In this document: one piece after another, positions 61,698 through 64,000 of the stretch
How the letters are laid out: every line of letters begins with the position of its first letter
Numbering within the stretch: position 1 is the first letter of the stretch
Assembly: GCA_947168045.1 (NCBI GenBank)
Contig: CAMVKN010000012.1
Coordinates: 1 to 64,000, forward strand
Length of the DNA stretch: 64,000 bases
Source: an uncultured Prevotellaceae bacterium
GTDB taxonomy: Bacteria > Bacteroidota > Bacteroidia > Bacteroidales > Bacteroidaceae
Direction: 5' to 3'
Notes under the pieces: model-generated
Seen by the model: the letters and a program-made list of their open reading frames with translations, nothing else
What the model was told of the DNA's origin: nothing
Databases searched by the model: none
Position numbers and translations under genes: made by a program

Positions 61698-62159
61698 ATG
61701 CGCCATCCATTAAGCATTAAGCATTGTGCATTAAGCATTGTCATCTGTTGCATTTCCTGCGGTCAGCGCCCTGTCTACAGCCACTACGAGCCGACGGGCG
61801 CTGACGGCTGGATGCAGCACGACTCCGTCTCCTTCCAGGCGGCTGTCGCCGACAGTGCCGTCTACGCACTCACCCTTGGCCTGCGTGCCACCAACGACTA
61901 TCCCTACACCCACCTCAAGCTCGTAGCTCACTGCCGCACGGCACGCAGCGCCGTAGACCGCCACGACACGCTCACCCTTGCCATCACCGACGCGAAGGGC
62001 GACATGCGCGGAAGCGGCACCACCATCTTCACCTACGAGCAGCCCCTGCACCCCCTGACGCTCTTCGCCGACGACACCCTCACCGTCACCGTCGCCCACG
62101 CCATGCGCAACACACTTCTTCCCGGCACCACCGACATAGGGCTGACCGTGGAACGATAA
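61698..62159 (+). CDS. gldH: Gliding-motility-type lipoprotein GldH
   Basis: 153 residues. A lipoprotein with Cys21 in CISC-GQ. VYSHYEPTGADGWMQHDSVSF is a good match to the GldH start, and NDYPYTHLKLVAHC and TIFTYEQPL to the rest. GldH is needed for gliding in Flavobacteria; in non-gliding Bacteroidales it is kept for unknown reasons. The signal peptide core LSIKHCALSIVI is encoded by an ATTAAGCATT repeat (61708-61742). I chose ATG at 61698; GTG at 61695 is also in frame. An AGGAG lies directly upstream. Confidence 0.88.
   Translation: MRHPLSIKHCALSIVICCISCGQRPVYSHYEPTGADGWMQHDSVSFQAAVADSAVYALTLGLRATNDYPYTHLKLVAHCRTARSAVDRHDTLTLAITDAKGDMRGSGTTIFTYEQPLHPLTLFADDTLTVTVAHAMRNTLLPGTTDIGLTVER
61708..61742 (+). 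repeat. ATTAAGCATT repeat encoding part of the GldH signal peptide
   Basis: CATTAAGCATTAAGCATTGTG, in overlapping pieces, then CATTAAGCATTGTC. Translated LSIKHCALSIVI, directly before the lipobox. Confidence 0.85.
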
Positions 62160-62160
62160 G

Positions 62161-62498
62161 CGTTTCGAGTTTACCTACGAGATGGCCTGGAAGCTGATGA
62201 TGAGCTATGAGAAGGAGAATGGCATCGTTCAGATAATGGGGTCGAAAGACGTAGTACGCCACGCGATGGCCATGACACTGATTGACAATGGCGAGGCATG
62301 GCTTGACATGATTGACGCAAGGAACAAGACTGCACATGTGTATGACGACGAGATGGCTATAGTCTGGCAGTCATCAACGACAAGCTATACGAATCGCACA
62401 TACCATATTTCTTTGACACCCTGATAGACGAAAAGGTGACCAACCCGAAGTTGCTGGCAAACATTCAGCGCGACGGAAAAGTCATCTACCGCAGATAG
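62161..62498 (+). pseudogene. Remnant of a HEPN/MNT (HI0074/HI0073-type) toxin-antitoxin pair
   Basis: From one base after the GldH stop, RFEFTYEMAWKLMMSYEKE continues to GEAWLDMIDARNKTAHVYDDEMA. This is the middle of a HEPN nucleotidyltransferase-substrate-binding protein, including the R-x4-H motif (RNKTAH). The start of the protein is missing. At about 62358-62364 the match jumps to another frame: LAVINDKLYESHIPYFFDTL to NPKLLANIQRDGKVIYRR and stop (62498), the C-terminal end of the MNT nucleotidyltransferase. So 5' loss plus an internal deletion removed the HEPN end and the MNT active site. Not functional as either. Confidence 0.75.
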
Positions 62499-62614
62499 AC
62501 ACCCCTTTTTCATCGCAACTATACCTGTAGCCCAGGTTTGCGGAACGGGTGACAGGGAAGAGCGACCACGCTTTTTCTGTGTCCGCAGGCGCAGGTAGCA
62601 GGAAGGGGAACAGC

Positions 62615-62845
62615 ATGCACATAGGCAGCGTGATACGTCAGCAGATGGAGGAGCAGGGACGGAGCGTCTCGTGGCTCTCACGCGAGTATGGCTGTTCGCG
62701 GGTGAACATGTACAAAATATTCGAGAAGCAGAGCATCGACACACAGTCGTTGCTCCGCTTCTCGGTCATCCTGCACTACGACTTCTTCCTGCTGTACCAG
62801 GAGGAGCTGCGGCAGCGCCTACTCATCCCCAAGGCACAAGAATAG
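62615..62845 (+). CDS. Small HTH-like protein, MHIG family
   Basis: 76 residues from the ATG at 62615. MHIGSVIRQQMEEQGRSVSWLSREYGCSRVNMYKIFEKQSIDT resembles, in the same order, the protein at 35460-35681. A short HTH of Cro/XRE type is likely. The open frame extends 22 codons upstream, but the family starts at MHIG. Alone between the HEPN/MNT remnant and the convergent GH127 gene; a role as regulator is inferred. Confidence 0.72.
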   Translation: MHIGSVIRQQMEEQGRSVSWLSREYGCSRVNMYKIFEKQSIDTQSLLRFSVILHYDFFLLYQEELRQRLLIPKAQE

Positions 62846-62856
62846 AGAAGAATTGC

Positions 62857-64000
62857 TTAGTAGGCGGTGGGCAGCCAGACGGTCATCTCGCCGTGCCCCC
62901 GATTGCCCCAGGCATAATAGGGGATGAGGCGGACGGTGACGGTCTTCTTCACCGTTGCTGCGGGCCGATAGAGCTGTCCGTCCCAACGGGCTTCGTCGCG
63001 GAGGTAGGCCTCCGTCTCCAAGGCTATCATCTTACTGCCACCGATGGTGGTCTCCACGGTGCGGAACTGAGCACTGACAGGCAGCACGACGTCGTCGATG
63101 TCGATGCCGCCGGACAGGTCCAGACTCTCCAAGCAGTAGACGATGGGGCCACGCATGACGGCCACCTGTCCGCGACACTCCTCCACCAGCGGGTTCGCCT
63201 CAATGATGGTGGTGGTCATGGGCATGTCAATGGTGACCGTATCGCCACGCTTCCACTGTCGGCTGATGAGCATGTAGCCATGCTCCACCGTAGTCTCGAC
63301 GGGCTGTCCGTTGACGCTGACGACGGGCTGCGCGGTCCATGAAGGCTGGCGCAGCGCCAGTGTGAACAGCTGGCCGCGCCGACTCTTCAGCCCGTCCACG
63401 GTCAGCTCCACATGGCCGTCCCACGGATAGTCGGTATGCTGGCTGAGGGTGACGGAACCTACACCCTCGACGGTGGTCTGCAGCCGACTCTCGCCATACA
63501 TATTCACATACACGCACGCGGGCGCAAGGCTGTAGACATAGTCCTGTGCCTGGCAGAGCGTACGTAGCGTGTTCGGCGGACAGCAGAAGCAGGAGATGAG
63601 CTTGCGGCGCTCCTTTGGCCACCGCAGCTTGTAGGGCAGCTCGTCGGTAAGGCGCAACGGGTTGGTGTAGAAGTAGAGCTCGCCGTCGAGCGAGATGCCA
63701 GGCAGCACACTGTTGTAGAGGCAGTTCTCCACCACGTCCATGTACTTTGCGTCGCCCGTTGCCTGCAGCAGGCGCCAGTTGAAGAGCATGTTGCCGATGT
63801 TCGCACAGGTCTCGTCGTGAGCCGTGCTATGGGGCAGCTGATAGGGGCGCCCATAGCTCTGGTGCACCTTCTGGATGCTGTCAGGCGTGTAGTTAGTGCC
63901 ATCGGGCGAGGTGCCGTCATAGAGGGCACCACAGGCACCGTTGACGTACATCTTACGTGTGACGATGTCGTGCCAGATGGCGCTGAGGTTCTTCATCAGT
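62857..64000 (-). CDS. GH127-like beta-L-arabinofuranosidase (C-terminal part, cut by the window)
   Basis: At least 379 residues; the gene runs on past 64000, so the N-terminus is missing. STAHDETCANIGNMLFNW holds the Glu and Cys that bind zinc in GH127, and ISCFCCPPNTLRTL the paired Cys, one of which is the nucleophile in characterised enzymes. The C-terminal beta-sandwich (LALRQPSW, VSVNGQPVE, GDTVTIDMPM) is also typical. It releases beta-L-arabinofuranose from pectic or hydroxyproline-rich glycans, which fits the arabinan/pectin theme of the glycan run. It is convergent with the HTH-like gene, 11 bases apart. Confidence 0.9.
   Translation of the reverse strand, partial: LMKNLSAIWHDIVTRKMYVNGACGALYDGTSPDGTNYTPDSIQKVHQSYGRPYQLPHSTAHDETCANIGNMLFNWRLLQATGDAKYMDVVENCLYNSVLPGISLDGELYFYTNPLRLTDELPYKLRWPKERRKLISCFCCPPNTLRTLCQAQDYVYSLAPACVYVNMYGESRLQTTVEGVGSVTLSQHTDYPWDGHVELTVDGLKSRRGQLFTLALRQPSWTAQPVVSVNGQPVETTVEHGYMLISRQWKRGDTVTIDMPMTTTIIEANPLVEECRGQVAVMRGPIVYCLESLDLSGGIDIDDVVLPVSAQFRTVETTIGGSKMIALETEAYLRDEARWDGQLYRPAATVKKTVTVRLIPYYAWGNRGHGEMTVWLPTAY

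Overview
This window is a chromosomal piece of a GC-rich member of the Bacteroidales, most like the Prevotellaceae. The evidence is SusC/SusD pairs, fasciclin-domain lipoproteins, a hybrid two-component sensor, a GldH lipoprotein and many promoters of the Bacteroidota type (TTTG or TTG, 18-20 bases, then TAnnTTTG). I cannot name the species. No tRNA, rRNA, phage, transposase or CRISPR array was found.

Layout. (1) 1-3640: an AT-richer minus-strand island of small toxin-antitoxin-like operons. It contains a PIN nuclease with a 47-residue partner, a DUF3791/DUF3990 trio and an uncharacterised pair. Two near-identical promoter-leader repeats and two near-identical terminator repeats divide it. 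(2) 3646-5528: an RlpA-like protein and NADP-type glutamate dehydrogenase. (3) 5663-27643: about 22 kb of minus-strand cell-surface genes. In transcription order these are a 1339-residue secreted modular protein, FAS1 lipoprotein, SusC, SusD, two FAS1 lipoproteins, SusC and SusD, ending at a strong terminator. (4) 27862-39493, plus strand: an antitoxin/PIN pair, a U32 protein, SufE, RuvB, a one-protein hybrid two-component regulator, a small HTH-like protein, CoaD, YbeY, AcpP, FabF and RNase III. (5) 39524-52016: a tight glycan-degradation run of two GH2 enzymes, a GH106-like protein, a sialate O-acetylesterase-like protein and a beta-helix protein, which fits pectin or rhamnogalacturonan side-chain breakdown. 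(6) 52184-62159: MATE transporter, HI0933-type flavoprotein, S41 protease, outer-membrane beta-barrel protein, then DNA polymerase III delta', RicT and GldH. (7) 62161-64000: a decayed HEPN/MNT toxin-antitoxin remnant, a second small HTH-like protein, and a GH127-like enzyme cut by the window edge.

The most unusual property is the amount of short repetitive DNA that enters reading frames without breaking them. At least five families are visible: GC-rich palindromes translated as P-L-G-G or P-R-G-G peptides; 21-base mini-hairpins with a constant TTCCC loop translated as D-G-S-P; TTTATCA-type repeats that form the hydrophobic core of signal peptides; CTCACCTCT-type repeats, one of which sits where the zinc module of DNA polymerase III delta' should be; and CTCCCAG/CTCAGAAG-type repeats that lengthen RNase III. 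A 21-base minisatellite forms the linker between the kinase and receiver of the hybrid sensor. The repeats sit in linkers, signal peptides and termini, as if the genome tolerates or reuses repeat-derived peptides.
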